From Mycolicibacterium neoaurum (GTDB lineage: Bacteria > Actinomycetota > Actinomycetes > Mycobacteriales > Mycobacteriaceae): 64,000 nucleotides of DNA. This document shows, one piece after another, positions 50,951 through 59,895 of this stretch. Every line of letters starts with the position of its first letter. Position 1 is the first letter of the stretch. The stretch lies in NCBI RefSeq assembly GCF_036946495.1, contig NZ_JAQIIX010000002.1:1860001-1924000 (forward strand), given 5' to 3'. Under the pieces are notes generated by a model, which was given only the letters and a program-made list of their open reading frames with translations, did not search any database and was not told where the DNA came from. The translations under genes and the position numbers were made by a program.

Positions 50951-52102
50951 GTGTACATGTGTTCACTTGATCTTCGCGGGCTGACGAGATGGAGCCAGAA
51001 GCCCGCGCGTGACATCGCGACGGCGTCGCCGGAGGGCGGCACCACGATCAACACGATCCGCGGTTTGGCGGCCAGGGCCACCACTCCGCTCCTTCCCGAC
51101 GACTACCTCAAGATGCTCAACCCGCTGTGGACCGCCCGCGAGCTACGCGGTGCGATCGTCGATGTCCGCAAGGAGACCGAGGATTCGGCCACCGTGGTCA
51201 TCAAACCGGGGTGGGGGTTCGCGGCTGATTACCAGCCCGGCCAGTACGTCGGGATCGGCCTGCGCGTCGACGGCCGGTGGCACTGGCGGTCCTACTCACT
51301 GACATCGGTGCCCGAACGCGACGGCAAGCTGATCTCGATCACCGTCAAGGCCACTCCGGAGGGCTTCCTGTCCACCCACCTGGTCAACGGTGTGAAACCC
51401 GGAACAATTGTTCGCTTGGCGGCACCCAAGGGACAGTTCGCCCTGCCCGATCCGCCGCCGGTGAAGATGCTTCTGGTCACCGCGGGCAGTGGTATCACCC
51501 CCGTGATGGCCATGCTGCGGTCCATCGCCCAGCGCGGTCAGACCAGCAATATCGTGCACATCCATTCGGCGCCGTCACCGCAGGACGTCATCTTCCACGA
51601 CGAACTCATGGAGATGCAGGACGGCAGGCCCGACTATCGGCTGCATCTGCAGATGACCGACCGGATGGGGCATCTGGACTTCGACGCGCTGGCCGATATC
51701 GTTCCGGACTGGACCGACCGGCCCACCTGGGCGTGTGGGCCCCCGGCCATGCTCGACGAGATCGAGCGGGTATGGAAGGCGGCGGGCCTGCCCGAGAACC
51801 AGTTGCACATGGAGCGATTCGTCATCGACCGAACCGACAAGGGCGGTGAGGGCGGCACGGTGACATTCGCCATCTCGGACAAGACGATCGAGGTCGACGG
51901 CGCCACCTCGCTGCTGGAGGCGGGGGAGTCCCTCGGCATCCAGATGCCCTTCGGATGCCGGATGGGGATCTGCCAAACATGCGTGCTGCCACTGGAATCC
52001 GGGCATGTGCGCGACTTCCGGTCAGGTACCGAGCACGGCGAGGGTGACCGGATACAGACCTGCGTCTCGACCGCGTCCGGCGACTGCACCATCAACGTCT
52101 AG
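50951..52102 (+). CDS. Ferredoxin-type reductase (FAD/NAD(P)H with C-terminal 2Fe-2S), Rv3230c-like
   Basis: The electron donor for the adjacent desaturase. After an N-terminal extension, a flavodoxin-reductase FAD domain (about 75-175: PGQYVGIGLRVDGRWHWRSYSLTS) is followed by an NAD(P) domain (MLLVTAGSGITPVMAMLRSI, TWACGPPAMLDEIE). The C-terminal plant-type 2Fe-2S domain has CRMGICQTC and the last Cys in IQTCVS. Length 383 residues. The start is uncertain: GTG 50951 or ATG 50957 are the only early choices. Similar to Rv3230c, the partner of DesA3. It is followed after 11 bp by the desaturase gene. Confidence 0.88.
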   Translation: MYMCSLDLRGLTRWSQKPARDIATASPEGGTTINTIRGLAARATTPLLPDDYLKMLNPLWTARELRGAIVDVRKETEDSATVVIKPGWGFAADYQPGQYVGIGLRVDGRWHWRSYSLTSVPERDGKLISITVKATPEGFLSTHLVNGVKPGTIVRLAAPKGQFALPDPPPVKMLLVTAGSGITPVMAMLRSIAQRGQTSNIVHIHSAPSPQDVIFHDELMEMQDGRPDYRLHLQMTDRMGHLDFDALADIVPDWTDRPTWACGPPAMLDEIERVWKAAGLPENQLHMERFVIDRTDKGGEGGTVTFAISDKTIEVDGATSLLEAGESLGIQMPFGCRMGICQTCVLPLESGHVRDFRSGTEHGEGDRIQTCVSTASGDCTINV

Positions 52103-52113
52103 GAGGAATCCGC

Positions 52114-53352
52114 ATGGCCATCACCGATATCAAGGCATACGCCCACCTCACATCCGAAGATGTCGAACAACTCGAGCGCGAGCTCGACGCCATCCGGGCC
52201 GAGATCGAGGAATCCCGGGGTGAACGCGATGCCCGCTACATCCGCCGGTCCATCCAGCTGCAACGCGCCCTCGCCGTCGGCGGACGCATCGCATTGTTCA
52301 ACAGCCGCAACAAGATCTGCTGGGCGGCGGGCACCGCGATGTTGGGCGCGGCCAAGATCATCGAGAACATGGAGCTGGGGCACAACATCATCCACGGTCA
52401 GTGGGATTGGATGAACGACCCGGAGATCCACTCGACGGAATGGGAGTGGGACACCACCTCGCCGGCCGTGCACTGGAAGAAGTCGCACAACTACATCCAC
52501 CACAAGTACACCAATGTCATCGGCCTCGACGACGATATCGGCTACGGCATCATGCGGCTGACCCGCGACGAGCCGTGGGAGCGGTGGATGATCGGCAACT
52601 CGCTCTACAACTTCCTGCTCGGCACGCTGTTCGAGTGGGGCGTCGCATTGCACGGGGTGGAAACCACGAAATGGCGCAAGGGCGAAAAGACCATGGCGGA
52701 GATCCGCAAGGATCTGCGCATCATCGGCAAGAAGGTGGCCAAGCAGGTCGGCAAGGACTACATCGTCTTCCCGGCGCTGTCCGGACCCAACTGGAAATAC
52801 ACCCTCGGCGCGAACGCGGTCGCCAACCTGATTCGCAACTACTGGGCGTACGTGGTGATCTTCTGTGGTCACTTCCCGGACGGGGCAGAGAAATTCACCC
52901 GCGAGGAGTTCGAGCGGGAGACACGCGGAGAGTGGTATCTGCGCCAGATGCTGGGGTCGGCCAACTTCCATGCCGGACCGGTGATGGCCTTCATGAGTGG
53001 CAACCTCTGCTACCAGATCGAGCACCACCTCTTCCCGGATCTGCCGAGTAACCGGTACGCCGAGATCGCGGTCAAGGTGAAGGCCCTGTGCGACAAGTAC
53101 GACCTGCCCTACACCACAGGCTCGCTGGCGCGGCAGTACAGCCAGTCATGGTGGACCATCGCCAAACTGGCACTGCCGAACAGGTTCCTCAAGGCCACCC
53201 CGGATGACGCGCCGGAGACCAACTCCGAGCTCAAATTCCGGATCCGCGACGGCGTGCGGGAATCCTTCGGGGTCGATCCCGCCACCGGTCGGCGACGGGG
53301 TTTGCGCACCGCACTGCGTGAGCTCCGGTCGGGGGAGATCGCGGCCGCCTGA
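52114..53352 (+). CDS. Membrane fatty-acid desaturase, DesA3-like
   Basis: A 412-residue di-iron membrane desaturase of the stearoyl-CoA delta-9 (DesA3, Rv3229c) group. The three histidine boxes are visible: HNIIH, HNYIHH and QIEHH. Hydrophobic regions flank them (RIALFNSRNKICWAAGTAML; NLIRNYWAYVVIFCG). Coupled with the upstream reductase it would insert a cis double bond into stearoyl/palmitoyl-CoA. The ribosome binding site AGGAGGAA follows the reductase stop within 11 bp, so the two are expressed together. Expect it in the membrane. Confidence 0.9.
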   Translation: MAITDIKAYAHLTSEDVEQLERELDAIRAEIEESRGERDARYIRRSIQLQRALAVGGRIALFNSRNKICWAAGTAMLGAAKIIENMELGHNIIHGQWDWMNDPEIHSTEWEWDTTSPAVHWKKSHNYIHHKYTNVIGLDDDIGYGIMRLTRDEPWERWMIGNSLYNFLLGTLFEWGVALHGVETTKWRKGEKTMAEIRKDLRIIGKKVAKQVGKDYIVFPALSGPNWKYTLGANAVANLIRNYWAYVVIFCGHFPDGAEKFTREEFERETRGEWYLRQMLGSANFHAGPVMAFMSGNLCYQIEHHLFPDLPSNRYAEIAVKVKALCDKYDLPYTTGSLARQYSQSWWTIAKLALPNRFLKATPDDAPETNSELKFRIRDGVRESFGVDPATGRRRGLRTALRELRSGEIAAA

Positions 53353-53359
53353 GCAGGGT

Positions 53360-53365
53360 TAGCCT
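53360..53365 (+). promoter_or_regulatory. -10 element (TAGCCT) for leaderless acyl-CoA dehydrogenase
   Basis: TAGCCT fits TANNNT and ends exactly six bases before the ATG at 53372. No ribosome binding site is visible, so the next gene may also be transcribed from its own leaderless promoter inside the operon. Confidence 0.4.
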
Positions 53366-53371
53366 GGCGGG

Positions 53372-55084
53372 ATGAAGTCGACCATCCTGTCCCGGCGCGA
53401 CCTGGACTTTCTGCTCTACGAATGGTTACAGGTCGAGGAGCTGACCTCGCTGCCGCGTTTCGCCGACCATTCCCGGGAGACGTTCGACGGTGTGCTGGAA
53501 CTGTGTGAACAGCTGGCCGAACGGTACTTCGCGCCGCACAACAAGCTCAGCGACGCCAACGAGCCCACCTTCGACGGCACCACCGTCACCGTCATCCCCG
53601 AGGTGAAGGTGGCCCTGGAGGCATTCGCCAAGGCCGATCTGGTCGGGATGTCCTTCGACGCCGAACTCGGTGGTGCCCAACTGCCAACCACCGTCGCCCA
53701 GGCCGGGTTCGCCTGGATCTCCGCGGCCAACATCAGCACCTCGGGCTACCTGATGCTGACCATCGCCAACGCCAACCTGCTTGCCGAATTCGGGACACCC
53801 GAGCAGATCGACACGTTCGTCAAACCCATGCTCGCAGGCCGGTTCACCGGCACCATGGCGCTCTCGGAAACCCAAGCCGGTTCCTCGCTGGCCGATATCA
53901 CCACGCGCGCCGAACCGCAGGCCGATGGCACCTACCGGGTGTACGGCACCAAGATGTGGATCTCGGGCGCCGAGCACGAGATGAGCGAGAACATCGTCAA
54001 CCTGGTGCTGGCGAAGATCCCGGGCGGTCCCGCCGGGACCAAGGGCATCTCACTGTTCATCGTGCCCAAGTACATCGTCGGAGCCGACGGAGAGGTGGGT
54101 GCGCGCAACGCGGTGGCGATCTCGGGGCTCAACCACAAGATGGGCCAGCGCGGTATCACCAACACCGTGCTGAACTTCGACGGCGCGGTGGGGTATCTGG
54201 TCGGCGAACCGCATCGCGGGCTTGCCTACATGTTCCACATGATGAACGAGGCGCGCCTCGGGGTCGGAATGGGCGCGGTCGCGCTGGGCTACACCGGCTA
54301 TCTCAAATCGCTGGACTATGCCCGCGAACGCCCGCAGGGACGACTGGTGAAGGACCCGGCCAGCCCGCAGGTCCCGATCATCGCGCATGCCGATGTGAAG
54401 CGGATGCTGCTGGCGCAGAAGACTTACGTGGAGGGCGCCCTGGGCTTGGCCCTCTACTGCGCGAAACTCGCCGACGTCGGTGAGCGCGAGCTGCTCGACA
54501 TCCTGACCCCGATCGCCAAGAGTTGGCCCTCGCAGTGGTGCCTGGAGGCCAACAGCTTGGCCATCCAGGTGCTGGGTGGCTATGGCTACACCCGCGAATA
54601 CGACGTCGAGCAGCACTACCGGGACAACCGGCTCAACCCGATCCACGAGGGCACCCACGGCATCCAGAGCCTTGACCTGTTGGGTCGCAAGGTCGCCCAG
54701 AACGGCGGGGCCGCCATGACGGCCCTGGCGGCCCGGATCACCGACACGGTGACGCGGGCCGGTGATGATCCGCTGGCCGCGCAGCTTGCCGCGGCCTGGC
54801 AGCGCCTAGTCGAGGTGACCGCCACCATGTTCGCCGGCGACGACCCTGCGGTGATGATGGCAAACAGCGCGGTTTACCTGGAGGCCTTCGGTCATATCGT
54901 CATCGCATGGGTGTGGCTCGAGCAACACCTTGCCGCGTTTGCCGGAGATGGGGATTTCTACGAAGGCAAACGGCAGGCCGCTCGGTTCTTCTACCGTTAC
55001 GAGTTGCCCAAGGTGTACCCGCAACTGGATTTGCTGGCGAGCCTGGACCGTACGACACTCGATATGCAGAGCAGTTGGTTCTGA
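53372..55084 (+). CDS. Acyl-CoA dehydrogenase, long form
   Basis: A 570-residue acyl-CoA dehydrogenase of the long C-terminally extended type (as in FadE5-like enzymes). Motifs: GTMALSETQAGSSLADITT, YRVYGTKMWISGAEHEMSENIVNLVLAKI, GFNHK-like SGLNHKMGQRGITNTVLNFDGAVGYLVGEPH, and QVLGGYGYTREYDVEQHYRDNRLNPIHEGTHGIQSLDLLGRKV with the catalytic base region HEGTHGIQ. The C-terminal helical domain (about 430-570) includes the dimer region. It begins 19 bp after the desaturase stop, probably the last gene of the TetR cluster. Substrate chain length unknown. Confidence 0.88.
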   Translation: MKSTILSRRDLDFLLYEWLQVEELTSLPRFADHSRETFDGVLELCEQLAERYFAPHNKLSDANEPTFDGTTVTVIPEVKVALEAFAKADLVGMSFDAELGGAQLPTTVAQAGFAWISAANISTSGYLMLTIANANLLAEFGTPEQIDTFVKPMLAGRFTGTMALSETQAGSSLADITTRAEPQADGTYRVYGTKMWISGAEHEMSENIVNLVLAKIPGGPAGTKGISLFIVPKYIVGADGEVGARNAVAISGLNHKMGQRGITNTVLNFDGAVGYLVGEPHRGLAYMFHMMNEARLGVGMGAVALGYTGYLKSLDYARERPQGRLVKDPASPQVPIIAHADVKRMLLAQKTYVEGALGLALYCAKLADVGERELLDILTPIAKSWPSQWCLEANSLAIQVLGGYGYTREYDVEQHYRDNRLNPIHEGTHGIQSLDLLGRKVAQNGGAAMTALAARITDTVTRAGDDPLAAQLAAAWQRLVEVTATMFAGDDPAVMMANSAVYLEAFGHIVIAWVWLEQHLAAFAGDGDFYEGKRQAARFFYRYELPKVYPQLDLLASLDRTTLDMQSSWF

Positions 55085-55105
55085 TTCGACCCGGAATGGT
55101 CATTC

Positions 55106-55115
55106 GGTAGCTACC
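55106..55115. repeat. Perfect palindrome GGTAGCTACC
   Basis: A 10-bp perfect palindrome 21 bp after the dehydrogenase stop and 66 bp before the TctC gene. It may be part of a promoter or operator of the solute-binding gene; function is unknown. Confidence 0.35.
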
Positions 55116-55180
55116 TGGCGCGTACCCTTCCTGACGTAACCGTCAATACCGGAGCCGTCGATGTACCGGGAAGGGCCCTC

Positions 55181-56182
55181 ATGGGGATGTCTGCCACTCG
55201 TTCACTGGCCGCACTCGCGGCGGCCGCCGCGCTTGTGGTCACCGCATGTGACGGCGCCCCCGCCGATGCCTCCAGCGCGGCGCAGGGCACGTGGCCGAGC
55301 GATGCGGTCGACATGCTGGTCGGCTACGCCGCGGGCGGATCCAGCGACTTGATCAGCCGCGCCGTCGCCAAGGGGCTCTCTGCCGATCTTGGCCAGCCGT
55401 TCCGGGTGACCAATCGCCAGGGCGGTAACGGCGCCGCCGCGGCCGCCGACCTCGCCGGGGCACCCGCCGACGGCACGATGCTGTCCATTCAGAATGCGTC
55501 GCTCTACACCATCACGCCGCTGGCGGTGGCCGCGGACGAGGCCCGCCACATCGGGGACGTCGACGTGGTGCACGGCATCTCCAGCGAGAACTACGTGCTG
55601 GTGACCAGTCCGGAGACGGGCCTGCGCACCATCGCCGACCTGCAGACGGCCCAGCGACCGTTGCGGTACGGCACCACCGGGGTGGGTACCGGAGCGCAAC
55701 TGTCCGGAGCCCTGCTGATGAAGGGCGCCGGCGTGCTGTCCGAGGCCGTGCCGTTCGACAGCGGGGCGCCCAATCTCGCCGCCGTGCTGGCCAATGACGT
55801 CGATATCGCCGTCGTCCACGTGGGGGAAGCGATCGAGAACATCGATTCCGGCAAGCTCGTCGCGCTCAACGTCTTCAGCCCCGAGCGGATCGATTTCCTG
55901 CCCGACGTCCCCACCGCCAGGGAGCTGGGGTACGACGTGGTGGTGTCGCAGTACCGCTTCATGACCGTGCCAAAGGGCACGCCCGCCGAGGTGACCGGTC
56001 CGCTGGTCGCGGGCCTGAAGTCGACCTTCGCCAGCGCGGCGTACCAGCGATTCAACGAGCAGAACAGCCTCACACCGATGGAGATCCCCGGCGAGCAGGT
56101 CCTCACCCAGCTCACCGCTGATGCCCGTCGCTACGCAGAGATCGTGGCCACAGGCGGCATCGATCTCCGCGATATTGGGTAA
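55181..56182 (+). CDS. Tripartite tricarboxylate transporter (TctC/Bug) solute-binding lipoprotein
   Basis: A 333-residue periplasmic binding protein of the Bug family. A lipoprotein signal of 22 residues (LAALAAAAALVVTAC) precedes the mature part. Family marks are the initial MLVGYAAGGSSDLISRAVAKGL, the VTNRQGGNGAAAAADLAGAPADGT turn, and RYGTTGVGTGAQLSGALLM. The usual partners TctA and TctB are not adjacent, so it is an orphan. The start ATG has GGGAAGGG upstream. It probably binds a carboxylate; the ligand is unknown. Confidence 0.85.
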   Translation: MGMSATRSLAALAAAAALVVTACDGAPADASSAAQGTWPSDAVDMLVGYAAGGSSDLISRAVAKGLSADLGQPFRVTNRQGGNGAAAAADLAGAPADGTMLSIQNASLYTITPLAVAADEARHIGDVDVVHGISSENYVLVTSPETGLRTIADLQTAQRPLRYGTTGVGTGAQLSGALLMKGAGVLSEAVPFDSGAPNLAAVLANDVDIAVVHVGEAIENIDSGKLVALNVFSPERIDFLPDVPTARELGYDVVVSQYRFMTVPKGTPAEVTGPLVAGLKSTFASAAYQRFNEQNSLTPMEIPGEQVLTQLTADARRYAEIVATGGIDLRDIG

Positions 56183-56269
56183 ACCGGTGATGTGTTTCGC
56201 ATCTCTTTCGCGTGCCTGAGGCCGCTCGCAAGCCGACTCACCATCTGAGTGCAGGCGGAGGAGACGGCT

Positions 56270-57787
56270 ATGGGCGAGCAGCAGTTGCTGGTCGAAGGGG
56301 ACACGTGCTGGCGCACTGTCGAGGCGGAGCGGTTCGCGCCGATCATCGACGGCGCGGATTATCTGGCCCACGTGAAATCGGCGATGCTGGGTGCGGAGAA
56401 CCGGATCCTGCTGATCGGGTGGGATTTCGATGCCCGGACCACATTCGAACCCGGGCGTGGCACGCTGCCCGGACCCAACCAGCTGGGGCCGTTCCTGTTC
56501 TGGTTGCTGTGGCGTCGCCCCCACCTCAAGGTGTACGTGCTCAAGACCAACCTGCGGCTGCTCTCGGTGTTCGAGCGCTACTGGTACAGCATCGTCCCGG
56601 TCGAGTGGCTCAACCGGATCACCTCCGCCCGGATGCACCTGGCCGTGGACGGCGCCCACCCCACCGGCGCGGTACATCACCAGAAGGTCGTCGTGATCGA
56701 CGATGCGGTGGCGTTCTGCGGGGGCATCGATCTGACCTTGGGCCGGTGGGACACCCGCGATCACGACGCGGAGAACCCCGGGCGTCGCGGCGGCGGTGAA
56801 TCGTACGGTCCACGGCACGAGGTCGCCGCAGTCGTCGACGGACCCGCGGCCCAGGCCCTCGGCGAACTGGCCCGCGACCGTTGGCGACAGGCCACCGGTG
56901 AAGAACTGCCGCCCCTGGGCCCCGGTGCGAGTGTTTGGCCAAAGCACTGCCCACCGGCGTTGCGCCACGTTCCGGTGGGTATCGCCCGCACCCTGCCCTC
57001 GTTGCCCGAGCGCGACGAGGTCCGCGAGGTGGAGGCGCTGAACCTGGCCGCCATCGCGGCGGCGCGCGACATCATCTACCTGGAGAACCAGTACCTGGCT
57101 TCCCGGGGCATCTGTGAGGCCCTCGCCGACCGGCTGCGTGAGCCCAACGGCCCCGAGGTGATGATCGTGTTGCCGCGCACCTCGGAGAGCCCGCTGGAAC
57201 GCGAATCGATGGACAGCGCGCGCGAACGCATGCTCCGGCTGTTGTGGGCGGCAGACGAACACGACAGGCTCGGCGTCTACTGGCCGGCCGTTCCCGGCGG
57301 GCAGTCGTTGTACGTGCACTCCAAGGTCGTGGTCGTCGACGACGGGTTCCTGCGCATCGGATCGTCGAACCTGAACAACAGGTCGCTGGGCTTCGACAGC
57401 GAATGCGATCTGGCGCTGGAGGATTCGCCGGACCGCGACGATATCCGCACGTTCATCGCCCATCTGCGTGACGATCTGCTCGCCGAGCATCTGCGGCTAC
57501 CGTTCGACAGCGTCCGCGCCGAGATCCGGTCCAGAGGGTCGATCCTGAAGGCCGTCGACACCCTGCGCGGGCGCTCGCTGCGCAAGTTCACCCCGCACAT
57601 GGTGTCCGCCGATGCCGGCCCGTTCGCCGAGAACGACCTGATGGATCCCGTCCGGGTGCCCACCTCGTTGGCCGTCAGCGTCGCCTCGGTGGCCGTCGCC
57701 CTGGTCACCTGGCCGTTGGTCAAGGGCGCCCCGGGCGCGTGGTCGGTGGTGCGCTCTGTCGGCAAGCGGGTCGGCCTGCCGATCTGA
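56270..57787 (+). CDS. Phospholipase D family protein (cardiolipin synthase-like)
   Basis: A 505-residue PLD-superfamily enzyme with both HKD motifs: VHHQKVVVIDDAVAFCGG near residue 138 and YVHSKVVVVDDGFLRIGSSNLNNRSLG near 345. This organisation is that of PLD-type phosphatidyl transferases. A hydrophobic C-terminal region (SLAVSVASVAVALVTWPLV) suggests membrane association. The ATG at 56270 is preceded by GGCGGAGGAGACGGCT, a strong site; an ATG 7 codons upstream is worse. The downstream gene is convergent. Substrate probably a phospholipid; activity not certain. Confidence 0.87.
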   Translation: MGEQQLLVEGDTCWRTVEAERFAPIIDGADYLAHVKSAMLGAENRILLIGWDFDARTTFEPGRGTLPGPNQLGPFLFWLLWRRPHLKVYVLKTNLRLLSVFERYWYSIVPVEWLNRITSARMHLAVDGAHPTGAVHHQKVVVIDDAVAFCGGIDLTLGRWDTRDHDAENPGRRGGGESYGPRHEVAAVVDGPAAQALGELARDRWRQATGEELPPLGPGASVWPKHCPPALRHVPVGIARTLPSLPERDEVREVEALNLAAIAAARDIIYLENQYLASRGICEALADRLREPNGPEVMIVLPRTSESPLERESMDSARERMLRLLWAADEHDRLGVYWPAVPGGQSLYVHSKVVVVDDGFLRIGSSNLNNRSLGFDSECDLALEDSPDRDDIRTFIAHLRDDLLAEHLRLPFDSVRAEIRSRGSILKAVDTLRGRSLRKFTPHMVSADAGPFAENDLMDPVRVPTSLAVSVASVAVALVTWPLVKGAPGAWSVVRSVGKRVGLPI

Positions 57788-57788
57788 G

Positions 57789-58884
57789 CTAGAACTCGAT
57801 GATCTGCCGCACCGCAAGGCCGTCGGCGAGGGCGTCCATACCCGCGTTGATCTCGTCGAGGGTCAGCGTCGCCGACACCAGCTTCTCGACCGGCAGCCGA
57901 CCCGCCCGCCATAGTTCGACGAAGCGCGGGATATCGCGGGCCGGCACCGCCGAACCCAGATAGCTGCCGATCAACGTCCGCCCCTCGGCCACCAAACTCA
58001 ACGGCGACAACGAGATCCGGGCGTCCGGCGCGGGCAGCCCGACGGTGATGGTGCGTCCGCCGGGGGCGGTCAGCCCGATGGCCGTCTCCAGCGCCGCCGC
58101 ATGGCCCACGGCCTCGATGACGACCTCGGCGGTGAAGTCGGCCTCCTCTGGGGTGGATACCGCATGCGCCCCCAGCTCGCGGGCCAGCGCCAGCTTGTCC
58201 GGCAGCCGGTCGACCGCGACGACCCGGACATCGTCGTGCGCGAGCGCGGTCAGCATGGCCGCCATCCCGACACCGCCCATGCCGACGATCGCCACGGTCT
58301 GGCCGGGTTTCGGCTCCCCGGCGTTGAGGACCGCCCCGCCGCCGGTGAGCACTGCGCAGCCCAGCAGCGATGCGACGACCGCGGGCACATCATCGTCGAC
58401 CGGGACCACCGAGCGCCGGTCCACGACAGCGTGGGTGGCGAACCCGGACACCCCGAGATGGTGCAGTACCTGCTCGGCATCGGGGGGTGGCCAGCCGCAC
58501 CGCACCGCTGAGCAGCGTTCCCGCCCCATTGGCCGCACTACCGCGGATGCACGGCGCCAGGCCGTCGGTCGCGCACGCCCGGCACTGACCGCAGCGCGGG
58601 AGAAATGTCATCACCACGCGTTGGCCGGGCGCCAGATCGGATGTGCCACCGACCTTCTCGACGATGCCCGCGGCCTCGTGGCCGAGCAGCATGGGAATCG
58701 GGCGGACCCGGTTGCCGTCGACCACCGACAGGTCCGAGTGGCACAGGCCGGCGGCCTCGATGCGCACCAGCAGCTCACCGTCGCCAGGATCGGCGAGTTC
58801 GAGCTCGGTCACCGTGATCGGCCGGGACGTTGAATACGGTCGTGCCGAACCGATGGACTCCAGGACTGCGCCGCGAATGTGCAT
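57789..58884 (-). pseudogene. Zinc alcohol dehydrogenase, Rv0162c (adhE1)-like, frameshifted
   Basis: Two overlapping minus-strand frames together give one zinc-dependent alcohol dehydrogenase of normal length. The N-terminal part (from ATG 58884, MHIRGAVLESIG) has GLCHSDLSVVDG, GHEAAGIVEKVGG and CGQCRACATDGLAPC (structural zinc) and reads on to NGAGTLLSGAVRLATP. The rest (LHHLGVSGFATHAVVDRRSVV onward, Rossmann VGMGGVGMAAML) is in a different frame. The switch falls at six G's on the plus strand (58482-58487); removing one base restores a single frame. It is either a sequencing error or a recent inactivation. Position equals Rv0162c, divergent from the thioesterase gene by 25 bp. Confidence 0.82.
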
Positions 58885-58909
58885 GACGCCAGCCTGACAT
58901 GCTTGCCGC

Positions 58910-59392
58910 ATGGAGTACACGATCGCGGACTTCGCAGTGCACTGGCCGGTGCAGACGAGGTGGACCGACAACGACATGTTCGGACATCTCAACAACGCCG
59001 TCTATTACCAACTCTTCGACACCGCCATCAACGCCTGGATCGGGAATCGTGCCGGAGTCGATGCGATGGCGGCGCCGTGGCTTGCGGTGGTCGCCGAATC
59101 GAGTTGCCGCTACTACTCCGAACTGCAGTTCCCCGCCGACCTGGTGGTCGGTCTCGCGGTGACCCGGTTGGGCAACAGCAGCGTCACCTACCGCACCGGA
59201 CTGTGGGCTGCTGGCGGACCTGCCGCCGCGGGGCTGGATGCGCGGCCCGCCGCGGTCGGCTCCTGGGTACACGTCTACGTCGACCGCCAGACCCGCCGCC
59301 CGGTACCCATCCCGGAAGCCGTACGCGCACTGCTGCAGTCGGCTGTTCATGACGCGACGCCCGACTGCCAGGGCGGCCGATACGGCGGCTGA
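58910..59392 (+). CDS. Hot-dog fold acyl-CoA thioesterase
   Basis: A 160-residue 4-hydroxybenzoyl-CoA thioesterase-like protein, equivalent to Rv0163. The family signature WTDNDMFGHLNNAVYYQLFD contains the catalytic Asp region, and the central segment ADLVVGLAVTRLGNSSVTY follows. It would hydrolyse acyl-CoA to free acid. The start lies only 25 bp from the divergent dehydrogenase; CATGCT six bases upstream may be a weak -10 for a leaderless message. Confidence 0.86.
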   Translation: MEYTIADFAVHWPVQTRWTDNDMFGHLNNAVYYQLFDTAINAWIGNRAGVDAMAAPWLAVVAESSCRYYSELQFPADLVVGLAVTRLGNSSVTYRTGLWAAGGPAAAGLDARPAAVGSWVHVYVDRQTRRPVPIPEAVRALLQSAVHDATPDCQGGRYGG

Positions 59393-59430
59393 TACGGCTG
59401 AGCCATTGGCCGACTCGCTATGCTCGCCCG

Positions 59431-59868
59431 ATGCCGATCGTCAGCAAGACCGTCGAGGTCGCCGCACCCGCCGCCGCCATCATGGCGATCGTCGCCGACT
59501 TCGAGGCCTACCCGCAGTGGAACGAAGAGGTCACCGGCGCATGGATCCTGGCCCGCTATGACGACGGGCGGCCCAGCCAGTTGCGGCTGGACACCAAGAT
59601 CCAGGGCATGGAGGGCAGCTACATCCAGGCCGTCTACTACCCCGCGGAGGGGCAGATCCAGACCGTCATGCAGCAGGGCAACCTGTTCTCCAAGCAGGAG
59701 CAGCTGTTCGCCGTCGTCGACATGGGCCCGACCAGCCTGCTGACCGTCGACATGGATGTCGAGGTCGATATGCCGGGCGTGCCGGCGATGATGATCAAGA
59801 AGGTCGTCAACGATGCGCTCGAGCACCTGGCCAACAACGTGAAGAAGCGCGCCGAGCAGCTGGCCTGA
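59431..59868 (+). CDS. SRPBCC superfamily protein (Rv0164/TB18.5-like)
   Basis: A 145-residue START-like (SRPBCC, polyketide cyclase/dehydrase type) protein with helix-grip fold, matching Rv0164. N-terminal VSKTVEVAAPAAAIMAIVADFEAYPQWNEEV and VDMDVEVDMPGVPAMMIKKVVNDALEHL are typical. TATGCT at 59419-59424 ends six bases before the ATG, with no ribosome binding site, which predicts a leaderless message. It likely binds a hydrophobic ligand; function unknown. Confidence 0.87.
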   Translation: MPIVSKTVEVAAPAAAIMAIVADFEAYPQWNEEVTGAWILARYDDGRPSQLRLDTKIQGMEGSYIQAVYYPAEGQIQTVMQQGNLFSKQEQLFAVVDMGPTSLLTVDMDVEVDMPGVPAMMIKKVVNDALEHLANNVKKRAEQLA

Positions 59869-59895
59869 CACTCGTTCCGGCTCGAGCGAAACGGG

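Noticed and set aside
55202..57490. 762-codon open frame on the minus strand
   Set aside because: It runs antisense through the TctC and phospholipase D genes, both of which have clear motifs; the product has no recognisable domain.
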